A DNA stretch of 34,828 nucleotides from Streptomyces lushanensis (GCF_001700515.1 NZ_MAUD01000291.1:1-34828), one strand, 5' to 3'; numbered from the stretch's first letter, positions 7,059 through 16,879 are shown. Notes: a model not told the origin generated them from the sequence alone. Numbers and translations: made by a program.

Positions 7059-7550
7059 TCAGTGAGGCGGTCGTGTGCGCCCGGGAAGCCGGACGACGGT
7101 GACGAAGAACTCGTCGATCTGGCGGACCGCCGAGATGAACTGCTCCAGATCGACGGGCTTGGTCACATAGGCGTTGGCGTGCAGCTTGTAGCTGCGCAGG
7201 ATGTCCTCCTCCGCGGAGGACGTGGTCAGTACGACGACCGGGATCGGCGCGAGATCGGGATCGGTCTTGATCCGTTCGAGCACCTGGCGTCCGTCGTACT
7301 TCGGCAGGTTGAGATCCAGCAGGATGAGGTCCGGCCGGGGTGCGTCCTGGTGGGCGCCCCGCCGGTACAGGAAGTCGAGGGCCTCCTCACCGTCGCGCGC
7401 CACATGGAGGGTGTTGCGGATCTTGTTGTCCTCGAACGCCTCGCGGGTCATCAGCTCATCACCCGCGTCGTCCTCGACGAGTAGGACCTCGATCGGCTGC
7501 ATGACGAGGTGCGCGCCGGAGGAGCTGTTCGGGGCGGTCGAGGGGTTCAT
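7059..7550 (-). CDS. Stand-alone response regulator (Rcp1-type receiver)
   Basis: A 163-residue protein that is a single receiver domain without an output domain. It shows the acidic pair in LLVEDDAGD, phospho-acceptor Asp79 in LILLDLNLP, the TTS signalling Thr and the conserved Lys in YVTKPVD. The extended insert (DGEEALDFLYRRGA) is typical of Rcp1-like regulators that partner phytochrome-type or soluble histidine kinases. The ATG at 7550 overlaps the stop of the kinase gene by 4 nt (ATGA), so translation is coupled and the kinase is its likely partner. With no DNA-binding domain it probably acts through protein contacts or as a phosphate sink. Confidence 0.92.
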   Translation of the reverse strand: MNPSTAPNSSSGAHLVMQPIEVLLVEDDAGDELMTREAFEDNKIRNTLHVARDGEEALDFLYRRGAHQDAPRPDLILLDLNLPKYDGRQVLERIKTDPDLAPIPVVVLTTSSAEEDILRSYKLHANAYVTKPVDLEQFISAVRQIDEFFVTVVRLPGRTRPPH

Positions 7551-9343
7551 GAGGGTGCTCCCGGTGGGGTCGTGGCCGATACGCCGTCCTCGCCGGTCCG
7601 CCCGGCCGCGTACGGCGCGGGGGCTCCCGATGGGGCCGATGTACCGGATGGTTCGGGTTTTTCGGATGCCAGGGGCGGCCGAGCCGCTTCGGAGGGCCGA
7701 GTGGCTTCATAGGGCCGGCGGACTGCTTCGGAGGACCGGAGGACCGCTTCGGAGGGCTGAGCCGCTTCGGAGGCTTCCGGTCCGCCCGCGGTGACGGGCA
7801 GGGTGAAGAGAATGCTGGTGCCGCCCTCCGGGCCCGGCTCCAGCCGGATCCGGCCACCGTGGAACTCGACGATCTTCCGCGACAGCGCGAGGCCGATCCC
7901 GGTTCCCCCGTACTCGTCCCTGCCGTGCAGTCGCTGGAAGATGACGAAGACCTTCTCGGCGAACTCGGGCGCGACACCGATGCCGTTGTCCGCGACGGTC
8001 AGCCGCCACTCGTCGTCCTGCCGTACGCAGTCGACGGTGATCCGGCAGGGGACGTCGTGTCTGCGGAACTTGACGGCGTTGCCGATGAGGTTCTGCCAGA
8101 GCATGGTGAGGGTGGTCGGATCACCGTTCACCTCGGGCAGCGGGTTCTCCCGTACGACCGTGGCTCCCGCTTCCTGGATCACCAGGCCCAGATTGTGCAG
8201 CGCGCGGTCCAGGGCCTTGTCCAGCCGCACGGTCTGCCAGGCGTCGTGCACCCGCCCCACCCGGGAGAAGGTGAGCAGGTCGTTGATCAGGGTCTGCATC
8301 CGCTTGGCGCCGTCGACGGCGAAGTCGATGTACTGCTTGCCGCGTTCGTCCAGTACCGCCCCGTACCGCTTCTCCAGCAGCTGGCAGAACGAGGCGATCT
8401 TGCGCAGTGGTTCCTGGAGGTCGTGCGAGGCGACATAGGCGAACTGCTCGAGTTCCGAGTTCGAGCGGCGCAGTTCCTCGGTCTGCTGCGCGAGCACGGC
8501 TTCGCGCGAGCGTCCCGCGGCGATCTCGTCGGCGAGGCGTCCGCGCATGTCCTCGACCGCCGCGGCCACGGCCCGGAGGTCGGCGGGCCCCCCGACCTCG
8601 ATGCGCCGGTCGAACGCCCCGGCGCGCACGCCGTCGGAGGCGGCCCGCAGGGTGTTGAGCGGACGGCCGACCATCTGCCGCAGAAGCAGGGCCAGGCCCA
8701 CCACGGCGAGGACGAAGACGACCAGGATCACGACGAGTACGGTGTCGCGCAGCGACCGCGCGGCGTTCAGCTCCGTCCGTGCCCGGTCCCTGGCCGTGTC
8801 GAGATGGTCCTGCTGCACGGCGAAGAGACGGCGCAGTTCGTCGAAGCCTTCCTTGCTGCCGTCCAGCCGCGCCGCCGAGGCCGCCTCCGGGCCCCCGGTG
8901 CGTACGGACGCGATCAGCGGCTCCGCCCATTCGCCCCGCCATGTCCGCGCCGCGCGTGTGATGCGTTCGAGATCCGCGGTGAACAGGGGGTTGGACGCCA
9001 CGACGGCATCGACGCGTGCGGCGAACCGCCGCTCGTCCTCACGGCCGCGGTCGTACGGTGCGAGGAACGAGGCGTCGGCGGTCAGTACGAAGCCCCGTAC
9101 TCCGGTCTCCTGGTCGAGCAGGGACTTCTGGAACTGGAACACCGTGGAACGGGCGGGCTGGATGTGGTCGACCAGCTCATTGGTACGGTCGTTGGTCCGC
9201 GACAGCAGCACACCGCCGGCGACGGTGCAGCCGCACACCACCAGCACCAGGGCCACCAGGATCAGCTGGACCCAGCCCTGCACCGAGAGCCGGGCCGATG
9301 TGGCGTGCCGGGCCGTACGGGGGCGCGGCGTCTCGCTCACCAT
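7547..9343 (-). CDS. Membrane sensor histidine kinase, CHASE3-HAMP-HisKA-HATPase
   Basis: A 598-residue kinase with ATG at 9343, 7 nt after the stop of the upstream phosphatase gene. The first membrane segment is at about 24-46. An extracytoplasmic CHASE3-like domain follows at about 50-195 (SLLDQETGVRGFVLT), a second membrane segment at 201-222 and HAMP at about 223-275. HisKA has His307 in FAYVASHDLQEPLRK, the phytochrome-like SHDLQEPLR variant. HATPase has its N box in LWQNLIGNAVKF (415-426), with DNGIG and GGTGIGLALS. Residues 520-598 are a low-complexity tail with repeated SEA motifs rich in Pro and Ala. It sits in a three-gene operon between two receiver proteins. The signal it senses is unknown. 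Confidence 0.93.
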   Translation of the reverse strand: MVSETPRPRTARHATSARLSVQGWVQLILVALVLVVCGCTVAGGVLLSRTNDRTNELVDHIQPARSTVFQFQKSLLDQETGVRGFVLTADASFLAPYDRGREDERRFAARVDAVVASNPLFTADLERITRAARTWRGEWAEPLIASVRTGGPEAASAARLDGSKEGFDELRRLFAVQQDHLDTARDRARTELNAARSLRDTVLVVILVVFVLAVVGLALLLRQMVGRPLNTLRAASDGVRAGAFDRRIEVGGPADLRAVAAAVEDMRGRLADEIAAGRSREAVLAQQTEELRRSNSELEQFAYVASHDLQEPLRKIASFCQLLEKRYGAVLDERGKQYIDFAVDGAKRMQTLINDLLTFSRVGRVHDAWQTVRLDKALDRALHNLGLVIQEAGATVVRENPLPEVNGDPTTLTMLWQNLIGNAVKFRRHDVPCRITVDCVRQDDEWRLTVADNGIGVAPEFAEKVFVIFQRLHGRDEYGGTGIGLALSRKIVEFHGGRIRLEPGPEGGTSILFTLPVTAGGPEASEAAQPSEAVLRSSEAVRRPYEATRPSEAARPPLASEKPEPSGTSAPSGAPAPYAAGRTGEDGVSATTPPGAPS

Positions 9344-9350
9344 GTCTCGC

Positions 9351-10682
9351 TCACCGGTCCGTACGCTGTCGTCCCATTTTCTCCGTGCTGCCGCTCGGCC
9401 CCGCCCAGCCGAGGTGCAGCACCGCGACATCGTCCGCGAGTCCGCCGTACGGAGCCGCTCGCTCGGCGGCCCCGTCGACCAGCGCGTCGACGAAGGCCCT
9501 CGGCGGGAGCGTGCTGTGCTCGCCGGCCAGGCCGAGCAGTCCCTCCTCACCGAGCCGGGCGGACGGTCCCGTGCGCCCTTCGAAGAGGCCGTCGGTGAAC
9601 ACCACCACATGCCCTCCTGGCGGCAGCGGCAGGGTGGTCTCGGTCCACCGGCCCGTACCCGGCAGCAGCCCCAGGGCCATGCCGGCCCCCGGCTCCTCCC
9701 AGCGGACCGTGGCCCGGTCGCGTACGAGCAGTCCCGGGTGGCCCGCGCGCAGGACCCGGACCTCGTGCCCCCCGGGCGGGAAGACGAGGGAGCTGACCGT
9801 GGCGAAGACATGCTGGTCGAAGCGTTCCGCGACGAGGATCTCCTCCAGGAGGGGGACCAGGTCCCGTACCTCCGTCCCGCAGAGCACGGCCGTGCGCCAG
9901 GCGACCCGCAGGCAGACGCCGAGGGCGGCCTCCGCCGCACCGTGGCCGGAGACATCCCCTATGACCGCGTGGACCGTGCCGTCCGCGGTCTGGACGACAT
10001 CGTAGAAGTCGCCGCTCAGCAGGCCGTGGGCGCGGCCCGGTTCGTACCGCGCGGTCGCCTCGAAATCGTCGCCGCGCAGCAGCGGGACCGGCAGCAGACC
10101 GCGTTCCAGCCGGGCGTTCTCCTTGGCCATCAGCTCGTTGGCGCGGAGCGCCGCCGCCGTCCGTTCGACCTGCTTGCGCTGGAGGGCGTAGCGGACCGCT
10201 CTGCCCAGCGCCTCCGGGTCGATCCGTCCCTTGACCAGATAGTCCTGCGCGCCGGTCGCCACGGCCGCGAGCCCCGCCTCGCCCTCGGCCAGACCGGTGA
10301 GGACGACGATGGCGGCGTCCGGCGCCGTGGCGAGGATCTGGGTGACCGCGTCGACGCCACGGGCGTCCGGAAGGTGGAGATCGAGCAGCACACAGACCGG
10401 GGTGGTGCGGCCGACGAGAAAACGCTGTCCCTCGGCCAGTGACCGGCACCAGGTGAGCGAGGAGTCCAGATCGCTGTCGGCGAGCATCTCCTCCACCAGC
10501 AGCGCGTCACCCGCGTCGTCCTCGACGAGCAGGATCACCCCGTCGAGGGACCACAGGGAGCCGCGGGTATCCGGTGCGGCATCCCGGGGCGCCTCCCTCG
10601 GCGGTGCGAGCAGCGACGCGGTACCGCCGTCGTCGGCACTTCGTGCGGGACGCGACGAGGTACGGACGGGCAGGTCGGCCAT
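9351..10682 (-). CDS. Response regulator fused to PP2C (SpoIIE/RsbU-type) phosphatase
   Basis: A 443-residue protein. An N-terminal tail of about 47 residues leads into a receiver domain (about 48-165) with acidic residues in LLVEDDAGD, Asp101 in VLLDLHLPD and Lys151 in YLVKGR. A short helical linker follows. The PP2C-type phosphatase (about 200-430) has metal-binding signatures GDFYDV, IGDVSGHGAAEA and ADDVAVLHLGW, plus VVFTDGLFEG. Such proteins dephosphorylate anti-sigma antagonists when their receiver is phosphorylated. It is the first gene of the operon with the kinase and the stand-alone regulator, suggesting that the kinase phosphorylates both receivers. The target is unknown; the stressosome operon at 21-27 kb has similar phosphatases. 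Confidence 0.92.
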   Translation of the reverse strand: MADLPVRTSSRPARSADDGGTASLLAPPREAPRDAAPDTRGSLWSLDGVILLVEDDAGDALLVEEMLADSDLDSSLTWCRSLAEGQRFLVGRTTPVCVLLDLHLPDARGVDAVTQILATAPDAAIVVLTGLAEGEAGLAAVATGAQDYLVKGRIDPEALGRAVRYALQRKQVERTAAALRANELMAKENARLERGLLPVPLLRGDDFEATARYEPGRAHGLLSGDFYDVVQTADGTVHAVIGDVSGHGAAEAALGVCLRVAWRTAVLCGTEVRDLVPLLEEILVAERFDQHVFATVSSLVFPPGGHEVRVLRAGHPGLLVRDRATVRWEEPGAGMALGLLPGTGRWTETTLPLPPGGHVVVFTDGLFEGRTGPSARLGEEGLLGLAGEHSTLPPRAFVDALVDGAAERAAPYGGLADDVAVLHLGWAGPSGSTEKMGRQRTDR

Positions 10683-10847
10683 ACTTCCCCCTCACCGGCG
10701 GCACCGACGGCTCGGCCCCGTTCCAGCGGGCAGCATAGGCGACGGCGGGGACGTCGTTGTGCTCGCGGTACCCGGCAGCGGGGGAACGCTCCCCGAGGCG
10801 CGCCGCCCGTGCCGGGGCCGGCGGGGACCGACGACGGAGACGTCGGA

Positions 10848-11783
10848 TCAGCCGAGTTGCCGCGCCGGGCCCGTCGACAGAAACGTCGTGGTCCCCCGGG
10901 CGTCCCTCAAGGCGCCGTGGCCCTTCTCCCTGTGCTCCAGGACGGTGCTGCCGGCCGGATCCACGATGAGGACGTGGTGCATGGACGGGCCCTGCCACTC
11001 CACGGCGGTGCCCCGCCGTCCCTCGCTGTCCTTCACCGGTCCGAGAAGCCGTACGCCGTCCATGCCCGCGAGGATCTCGAAGAGGGCCGCGCGCAGGTGC
11101 GGTCCCGACGGTGCGGTGGTGAGGAGGCTCACGATGCCGTTGTAGAGGGCGCGGTCGCCGTCGGTGGAACCGCTGAGGAGCCTGGTCCTCAAGGCCTGCG
11201 GGTCGGTGGGCAGTTCGGCGAGTTCGTCCCAGGTGACCCGCTCGCGCCCGACCGACCAGGTCGTCTGTCCGGCCGACCGGAAGGTGCAGAAATCGCCGTG
11301 GCAGACGCTCGACTCCCTGCCTCCGGGGTTGAGGAGAGTGACGGAGGTGCGGCTGTACCAGTTCGTCTGCTCCTGGCCCGGCCGCGTGCTCATGGTGTAG
11401 CGCGCGCGCACCTTCCAGTACCGGGCGTGGGAGGCGGGCTTCTGCGCCGCCGTGACGGCGACGTCCCGCAGGAAGGTCGCCGCGTTCGCACCGGCGGCCG
11501 GCGGCGCGCCGTCCGTCCCGGTCACCGGCAGGACGAAGACCCCCGCGGCCACCGCGGCCACGGCGACCGCCGACACCGCGAACCGGCGCCGGCGCCTGCC
11601 CCGCCCACCGGTCGTATCGGCCCTGTCCCGGGCCACGGCTTCCCGTACGACCCTCCGGGCGGCGTCGACAGCCGCCCCCTGCGCCGGATCCACCCGCCCG
11701 GCCGCGCACAGCGCCCCGGCACCGGCGAAGTCCAGGAAATCCGGCTCCAGGTCGCGTGTGTCATCGTCAGTGATCGTGGTCAT
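10848..11783 (-). CDS. CU044_5270-like membrane protein, putative partner of the ECF sigma factor
   Basis: A 311-residue protein. The N-terminal cytoplasmic part (1-65) ends in a very basic run ([10 protein letters not shown]), followed by one membrane helix at about 68-88 ([19 protein letters not shown]) and an extracytoplasmic domain. The outer domain resembles the CU044_5270 family ([59 protein letters not shown]). The ATG at 11783 overlaps the sigma gene stop by 4 nt. Actinobacterial genes of this kind routinely follow an ECF sigma gene and may act as a membrane-bound regulator, but no classical zinc-binding anti-sigma HxxxCxxC motif is seen. Confidence 0.8.
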   Translation of the reverse strand: MTTITDDDTRDLEPDFLDFAGAGALCAAGRVDPAQGAAVDAARRVVREAVARDRADTTGGRGRRRRRFAVSAVAVAAVAAGVFVLPVTGTDGAPPAAGANAATFLRDVAVTAAQKPASHARYWKVRARYTMSTRPGQEQTNWYSRTSVTLLNPGGRESSVCHGDFCTFRSAGQTTWSVGRERVTWDELAELPTDPQALRTRLLSGSTDGDRALYNGIVSLLTTAPSGPHLRAALFEILAGMDGVRLLGPVKDSEGRRGTAVEWQGPSMHHVLIVDPAGSTVLEHREKGHGALRDARGTTTFLSTGPARQLG

Positions 11784-12361
11784 GCGGAGTCTCCTGTCCG
11801 GGGAAGTACGGTGGCCGGTTCAAGCGCCTGGCGCAGCCGTGCGCGGGCGCGGTGCAGTCGGGACCGCGCGGTGCCCGGCGGGATGCCGATCACGGCCGCG
11901 GCCTCGGTCGGGGTGAGCTGCTCCCAGGCGATGAGCAGCAGCAATTCCCGCTCCACGTGCGGAAGCCGGTCCAAGGTACGGCGTATCGAGGGCGCGACCG
12001 CGGCGGCGTCCAGCCGTTCGTCCACCGCCTGCCACGGGTCGCTGACGGCGTGGTCGTCGCCACCGGCCGCCCCTGGCCGTTCCGGCGCACCGCGCCGCCA
12101 GTGCGCGGCCAGTACGTTCCTGGCCACTCCGAAGAGCCAGGTGCGAGCCGTGCCACGGGTGGCGTCGAAGGTGGTGCGGCTGGTGTACGCCTGCAGCCAG
12201 ACCTCCGCCAGCAGGTCGTCCGCGACGGCGGGCGCCCGGCGGGCCAGATAGCCGTGCAGGACGTGGGCATGGCGCTCGACCAGCGGCTCGAAGGCCACGG
12301 GGTCACGCGCCGAGCGCACCAGCAGATCGTCGTCGTCCGGTTCCACAAGGTCCCCTCCCAC
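11780..12361 (-). CDS. ECF-type RNA polymerase sigma factor
   Basis: A 193-residue group IV sigma factor. Region 2 is at about 18-85 ([51 protein letters not shown]). Region 4 is at about 125-180 ([40 protein letters not shown]). The ATG at 12361 gives [12 protein letters not shown]; the in-frame GTG at 12346 is an alternative. The gene is coupled by ATGA overlap to the membrane protein at 10848-11783, which probably controls it. There is no C-terminal extension. The regulon is unknown; the promoter must lie in the 220 nt between this gene and the metE terminator. Confidence 0.92.
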   Translation of the reverse strand: MGGDLVEPDDDDLLVRSARDPVAFEPLVERHAHVLHGYLARRAPAVADDLLAEVWLQAYTSRTTFDATRGTARTWLFGVARNVLAAHWRRGAPERPGAAGGDDHAVSDPWQAVDERLDAAAVAPSIRRTLDRLPHVERELLLLIAWEQLTPTEAAAVIGIPPGTARSRLHRARARLRQALEPATVLPRTGDSA

Positions 12362-12577
12362 GGCCGCGCGGTCGCGGCCTCACCCCGTACTTGTCGAGGA
12401 AGGCCCTCAGCGTTCGGGCCGGGCCCAGCGGCCGGGGCCGGCGCACCACTTCCCCCGGCACCACCGGCGTCCGCGTCCGCAACAGCGACGAGACCCGCCG
12501 CCGGCGAATGCCTCCCGGGCCCGGGAGAGAGGAGAGACCTGACTCGTGGCAGGGGCGCGACGCGGGGGACCACGCGG

Positions 12578-12618
12578 GACGGCCGGGACGGACACCGTTC
12601 GTGTCCGTCCCGGCCGTC
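12578..12618 (-). terminator. metE terminator
   Basis: A perfect 18-bp inverted repeat (12578-12595 with 12601-12618) with loop CGTTC, 7 nt beyond the metE stop. Confidence 0.88.
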
Positions 12619-12624
12619 GGGGAA

Positions 12625-14943
12625 TCAGGAGGCGGGCAGTTCCTCGCGTACGGTGCGGGCCGCCGTGACCAGGTTCTCCAGGGAGGCTCGGGTCTCGGGC
12701 CAGCCGCGGGTCTTCAGCCCGCAGTCGGGGTTGACCCACAGGCGCTCGGCCGGAATGGCCTCCAGTCCCTTGCGGAGCAGGGCCGCCGCCTCGTCCGTGC
12801 CGGGCACGCGCGGGGAGTGGATGTCGTAGACACCGGGGCCGGCCTCGCGCGGGTAGCCGTGCTCGGCGAGTTCGCGCGCGACCTGCATGTGGGAGCGGGC
12901 GGCCTCCAGGCTGATGACGTCGGCGTCGAGGTCGTCGATGGCCTGGACGATGTCGCCGAACTCGGCGTAGCACATATGGGTGTGGATCTGGGTGTCCGGG
13001 CGTACGCCACTGGTGGTGAGGCGGAACGACTCGGTGGCCCAGTCCAGATAGGCGCCGTGGTCCGCGGCGCGCAGGGGAAGGGTCTCACGCAGGGCGGGCT
13101 CGTCGACCTGGATGACGGACGTGCCCGCCGCCTCGAGGTCGTCGACCTCGTCGCGCAGCGCGACGGCGACCTGGCGGGCGGTGTCACCGAGCGGCTGGTC
13201 GTCGCGGACGAAGGACCAGGCCAGCATGGTGACGGGCCCGGTGAGCATGCCCTTGACGGGGCGCTCGGTGAGCGACTGGGCGTAGGAGGTCCAGCGCACC
13301 GTCATCGGCTCGGGACGGGAGATGTCACCGGCGAGGACGGGCGGGCGGACGTAGCGGGTTCCGTAGGACTGGACCCAGCCGTGCTGGGTGGCCAGACAGC
13401 CGGTGAGCTGTTCGGCGAAGTACTGCACCATGTCGTTGCGTTCGGGCTCGCCGTGCACCAGGACATCGATGCCCGTCTTCTCCTGGAAGGAGATGACCTC
13501 GCCGATCTCGGCCCTGATGCGCTCCTCGTATCCGGCGGTGTCGATACGTCCGGTACGCAGGTCGGCGCGGGCCGTACGCAGCTCGTCGGTCTGCGGGAAC
13601 GAGCCGATGGTGGTCGTCGGCAGCAGCGGCAGTCCGAGGTGGGCGCGCTGGGCGGTCGCCCGCTCGGGGTAGGGGTGGGAGCGGCGGCCGTCGGCGTCGG
13701 TGACGGCGGCGGTCCTGGCCCGTACGGCCGGGTCGCGGGTGATCGGGGAGTTCGCCCGGGAGGCGAGGTCGGCGCGGTTGGCGGCGATCTCCGCGGCGAT
13801 GGTGTCGGTGCCCTGCGCCAGTCCCCTGGCCAGAGTGACGATCTCGGTGGTCTTCTGCTGGGCGAAGGCGAGCCAGCGGAGGATCTGCGGGTCGATGTCC
13901 CGTTCGGCGGCCGTGTCGATCGGGACGTGCAGCAGGGAGCACGAGGCGGCCACGTCGACCCGGCCGGCCAGGCCGAGGAGCGTCCCGAGGACGGACAGCG
14001 ACTTCTCGTAGTCGTTGATCCAGATGTTGCGGCCGTTGACCACACCGGCGACGAGGCGCTTGCCGGGCAGTCCGCCCACCGAGGCCAGGGCGTCGAGGTT
14101 GGCCGCCGCGGCGCCGGTGAAGTCGAGTGCCAGGCCCTCGATCGGTGCCTTCGCCAGGATGGGCAGGGCTTCACCGAGGCGGTCGAAGTACGAGGCCGCG
14201 AGCAGCTTGGGGCGGTCGGTGAGGCCACCGAGGTCGCGGTAGGCGCGGGCGGCGGCGTTCAGCTCGGCCGGTGTGCGGTCCTGGACGAGGGCGGGCTCGT
14301 CGAGCTGGGCCCACTCCGCGCCGGCGGCGCGCAGGTCGGCGAGCACCTCGGCGTAGACCGGCAGCAGCCGGTCCAGCAGGGTCAGCGGTTCGAAGTCGGC
14401 GGCCACCCCGGGCGCGGGCTTGGCGAGCAGGAGATAGGTGACGGGGCCGACGAGCACCGGCCGGGCGGTGAGACCGAGCGCGAGGGCTTCCTTCAGCTCG
14501 GCGACCTGCTTGGAGGAGTCGGCGGTGAAGACGGTGTCGGGGCCGAGCTCGGGGACGAGGTAGTGGTAGTTGGTGTCGAACCACTTGGTCATCTCCAGCG
14601 GCGCCACGTCCTGGGTGCCGCGGGCCATCGCGAAGTAGCCGTCGAGCGCGTCGGCCGTGACGGCGTCCCGGTGCCGCTCGGGCACGGCACCGACCATGAC
14701 GCTGGTGTCCAGGACATGGTCGTAGTACGAGAAATCGCCGGTCGGCACCTCGTGGACACCGGCGTCCGCCAGCCGGCGCCAGTTGGACCGGCGCAGGCCG
14801 GCCGCCGTTTCGCGGAGGGCGTCGGCGCCGACGCGGCCCTTCCAGTACCCCTCGACGGCCTTCTTCAGTTCCCGGTTGCGGCCTTGGCGGGGGTAGCCGT
14901 ACACGGTGGCCTGTGCCGCCGCGGCTGCGGACTTCGCTGTCAC
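12625..14943 (-). CDS. metE: 5-methyltetrahydropteroyltriglutamate-homocysteine S-methyltransferase (B12-independent methionine synthase)
   Basis: A 772-residue enzyme that transfers the methyl group of methyltetrahydrofolate-polyglutamate to homocysteine in the last step of methionine synthesis, without B12. Its length matches full MetE, with two TIM-barrel halves. The N-terminal half begins [20 protein letters not shown]. The C-terminal catalytic half has [16 protein letters not shown], the zinc-ligand segment [10 protein letters not shown] (about residue 655), ISLEAARS and a third ligand in [11 protein letters not shown] (about 740). The GTG at 14943 is chosen over a longer ATG start because AAGGAG lies just upstream and the extra N-terminal residues do not resemble MetE. 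The cobalamin riboswitch at 15121-15295 should repress it when B12 lets MetH work. Confidence 0.97.
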   Translation of the reverse strand: MTAKSAAAAAQATVYGYPRQGRNRELKKAVEGYWKGRVGADALRETAAGLRRSNWRRLADAGVHEVPTGDFSYYDHVLDTSVMVGAVPERHRDAVTADALDGYFAMARGTQDVAPLEMTKWFDTNYHYLVPELGPDTVFTADSSKQVAELKEALALGLTARPVLVGPVTYLLLAKPAPGVAADFEPLTLLDRLLPVYAEVLADLRAAGAEWAQLDEPALVQDRTPAELNAAARAYRDLGGLTDRPKLLAASYFDRLGEALPILAKAPIEGLALDFTGAAAANLDALASVGGLPGKRLVAGVVNGRNIWINDYEKSLSVLGTLLGLAGRVDVAASCSLLHVPIDTAAERDIDPQILRWLAFAQQKTTEIVTLARGLAQGTDTIAAEIAANRADLASRANSPITRDPAVRARTAAVTDADGRRSHPYPERATAQRAHLGLPLLPTTTIGSFPQTDELRTARADLRTGRIDTAGYEERIRAEIGEVISFQEKTGIDVLVHGEPERNDMVQYFAEQLTGCLATQHGWVQSYGTRYVRPPVLAGDISRPEPMTVRWTSYAQSLTERPVKGMLTGPVTMLAWSFVRDDQPLGDTARQVAVALRDEVDDLEAAGTSVIQVDEPALRETLPLRAADHGAYLDWATESFRLTTSGVRPDTQIHTHMCYAEFGDIVQAIDDLDADVISLEAARSHMQVARELAEHGYPREAGPGVYDIHSPRVPGTDEAAALLRKGLEAIPAERLWVNPDCGLKTRGWPETRASLENLVTAARTVREELPAS

Positions 14944-15120
14944 GGAAATCTCCTTCGCGAGATGTCTCCTTGAATCCCGGGGACGGGACGCGAGCGCGAA
15001 GAGGTGACGAACCGGACGGCCCAGTTCCACGCCATGGCGCGCCTGTCCGTCCGGTATGTACGCCGACCCGCCCACGAGGTCACCGGGATGGCCGCACGCG
15101 ATCGTTCGCGTACGGGCAAC

Positions 15121-15295
15121 GGGCAGGTCTTCGGACTCGTGGGCACATCTGCCGGAACAGATTCCTACTGGCCGTCGCTTCCCAGACCCGGCCGGGCCCA
15201 GTGCTCATGACGGCGGTCGTTCCCACTCACCGCTGCGGGGCAGTCCCGGATTCCCACCGGGTTCCCTCTTACGACACCTCTGCCTGGCGGGCAGG
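15121..15295 (-). promoter_or_regulatory. Cobalamin riboswitch (long form) upstream of metE
   Basis: On the minus strand the order is GGCAGAGGT, AGAGGGAACCCGGTGGGAAT, GGGACTGCCCCGCAGCGGTG, a GC-rich variable stem region, then CACGAGTCCGAAGACCTGCC. Ends GGCAGaGGT and ACCTGCC pair as P1. About 170 nt, the large (class I) cobalamin aptamer form. Its 3' end is 178 nt before the metE GTG. Confidence 0.95.
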
Positions 15296-15524
15296 GCGAA
15301 CCAGCTGCGTCAGCCAGGCTAGAACGCGGGCCACCTCCGGGTCACCTCTGTTCACATTCCGGAATGTGACATGAGACACGTGACTGATCACGGCAGCGAC
15401 GCATGGCGCGGCGAGGAGTGGTTCGGGTTCGGGCACCGCCCGGAGCCCCGTCCGAACGGCCGGAGGCCCCGGCGGGGCCGCGACCGCGCAGCTCGACGGA
15501 GCGCGTGTGCCGGACACATCGCTG

Positions 15525-16589
15525 TCAGGTTGCCCAGCGCCCGGCGCCTTGTCCCGCACTGTCGCCGGCCGCTCGCAGCGGGAGGCGCAGTGCCGACCGT
15601 CCCCGCCGCCACTCACGCAGCACATGCGCGCCGAGCCGGTCCTCCAGCAGGCCCGTGGCCTCGATACCGAGAACCACGTCCGGCTCCAGTTGAGGTTCGT
15701 CCGCCAGCAGAGGGGTGATGATCTCGTGGCGGACGACCTGTTCGTGGACGGCGTCGGCCTCCACGTGTTCGTCGTAGAAGTGTTGCGCGGCGGGTCCGGC
15801 GTCCGTGCGGCGCATCGCCTCGGCCAGCCGGCGCGAACCGGGTGAGGAGGTCACCTCGACGGCCGCGAAGTGCCCGACCAGGGCGCCCCGCAGGGCTCGG
15901 TGCAGTCCGAGCAGGGACATCATCGTCACCGGAGCCAGCGCCTCGGCCGGAGCCTCGTCCACATAGCGGCCGTAGCGGTGCTCCAGGCCGAGATCATCCA
16001 TCAGGTCGGCGAACAGGCGCGCGTGGATGTGCTCGGCGCGCCCGGCGCCGAACTCGTCGAACTCGACCGCCACCATGGCCGCCTTGGCCCGCCCGTGGAG
16101 TCGCGGGATCACCCAGGCGTGCGGGTCGGCCTCCTTGAGGTGGTAGAGGGAACGCAGCGCCGCGTACTCGCGCAGTTCTTCCGGCCGACCCTCACGCCGC
16201 AGATAGTGGCTGACGCCTGTGCCGTCGTCGACGGGCTCGACCAGGATCCGCGCCAGGGCCGCCTCGGCGGTGTCGGCGCCCGGTGTGTCCGCCCGCAGGG
16301 CGTCCAGATAGCGTCGCTCCAGGTCGGCGCGGAGCCGCAGCAGGTCCGGGTCCCACTCCCGGTCGTCGCCGACGCCGTCGAACCCCTGGTAGTGCAGCTC
16401 GTACAGTACGTACAGCGCGAGCTGGACATCCCCGCCGTACGGATCGGCCGTGGGCGCCATCGCCTCCGGGCCGGGTGGCGTGCGCTCCCGGTCGCGCAGG
16501 GACGCCAGTACCGCCGCGGACAGGTCGCCGCGCGGTGTCGGCAGTCCTGGGCGGGTGAGCCGGGATTCGATGTACGGCGCGGCGGTCAT
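15525..16589 (-). CDS. Iron-containing haem-oxygenase-fold redox enzyme (HDO family)
   Basis: A 354-residue protein with ATG at 16589, overlapping the CDGSH gene by 4 nt. It resembles the 'iron-containing redox enzyme family' in the haem-oxygenase-like diiron oxidase superfamily. Candidate metal-ligand helices are AVEFDEFGAGRAEHIHARLF (Glu176, Glu179, His187/189), the helix with HFAAVEVTSSP (Glu245) and FYDEHVEADAVHEQVV (Asp273, His275, Asp279, His282). This family uses a non-haem diiron site for oxidations rather than haem degradation; known members include UndA- and SznF-type enzymes. The substrate is unknown. It is the last gene of an overlapping operon with a CDGSH iron-sulfur protein, a possible electron donor, and a methyltransferase. 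The C-terminus after residue 330 is Gly/Arg-rich and probably disordered. Confidence 0.85.
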   Translation of the reverse strand: MTAAPYIESRLTRPGLPTPRGDLSAAVLASLRDRERTPPGPEAMAPTADPYGGDVQLALYVLYELHYQGFDGVGDDREWDPDLLRLRADLERRYLDALRADTPGADTAEAALARILVEPVDDGTGVSHYLRREGRPEELREYAALRSLYHLKEADPHAWVIPRLHGRAKAAMVAVEFDEFGAGRAEHIHARLFADLMDDLGLEHRYGRYVDEAPAEALAPVTMMSLLGLHRALRGALVGHFAAVEVTSSPGSRRLAEAMRRTDAGPAAQHFYDEHVEADAVHEQVVRHEIITPLLADEPQLEPDVVLGIEATGLLEDRLGAHVLREWRRGRSALRLPLRAAGDSAGQGAGRWAT

Positions 16590-16879
16590 TCCGGGCCTCC
16601 GGCCTTGTCGTCGCCGCGGCCGGGGTGGGCGCCGTCGGCGCGAAGGGCGGTGGCAGGCCGGCCGGTGGAGGGTACGGGAGGCTCGGACGCCCTGCGGCGG
16701 TGGCTGGTGTCGCACCATGGATAGGCGCGGCTGCGGCGGCAGGTGCACACCGCCACCATGAAGCGTTCCGAGGTGACGGTCACACCGTCGTCGCCCGTGA
16801 CGGTGACCGGCCCTTCCACCAGCATCGGACCGTTGCGTTCGAGGTGAATCCGGCGGGGACGTTCAGGGTTGTTCGGCAC
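16586..16879 (-). CDS. CDGSH iron-sulfur domain protein
   Basis: A 97-residue protein with the 2Fe-2S signature C-x-C-x2-S-x3-P-x-C-D-x-x-H at Cys45, Cys47, Cys56 and His60 (CTCRRSRAYPWCDTSH, with Thr in place of the usual Gly). A beta segment precedes it (GPMLVEGPVTVTGDDGV). Three Cys and one His is the distinctive mitoNEET-type cluster, which transfers electrons or clusters. Its start overlaps the methyltransferase gene by 17 nt and its stop overlaps the next gene by 4 nt, so the three products should be made together. Residues 61-97 are a disordered, charged tail. It may serve the iron enzyme encoded next, which is inference. Confidence 0.93.
   Translation of the reverse strand: MPNNPERPRRIHLERNGPMLVEGPVTVTGDDGVTVTSERFMVAVCTCRRSRAYPWCDTSHRRRASEPPVPSTGRPATALRADGAHPGRGDDKAGGPE

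Noticed and set aside
12625-15075. Longer metE start giving 816 residues
   Set aside because: The extra N-terminal residues do not resemble MetE and the GTG at 14943 has a good AAGGAG site.
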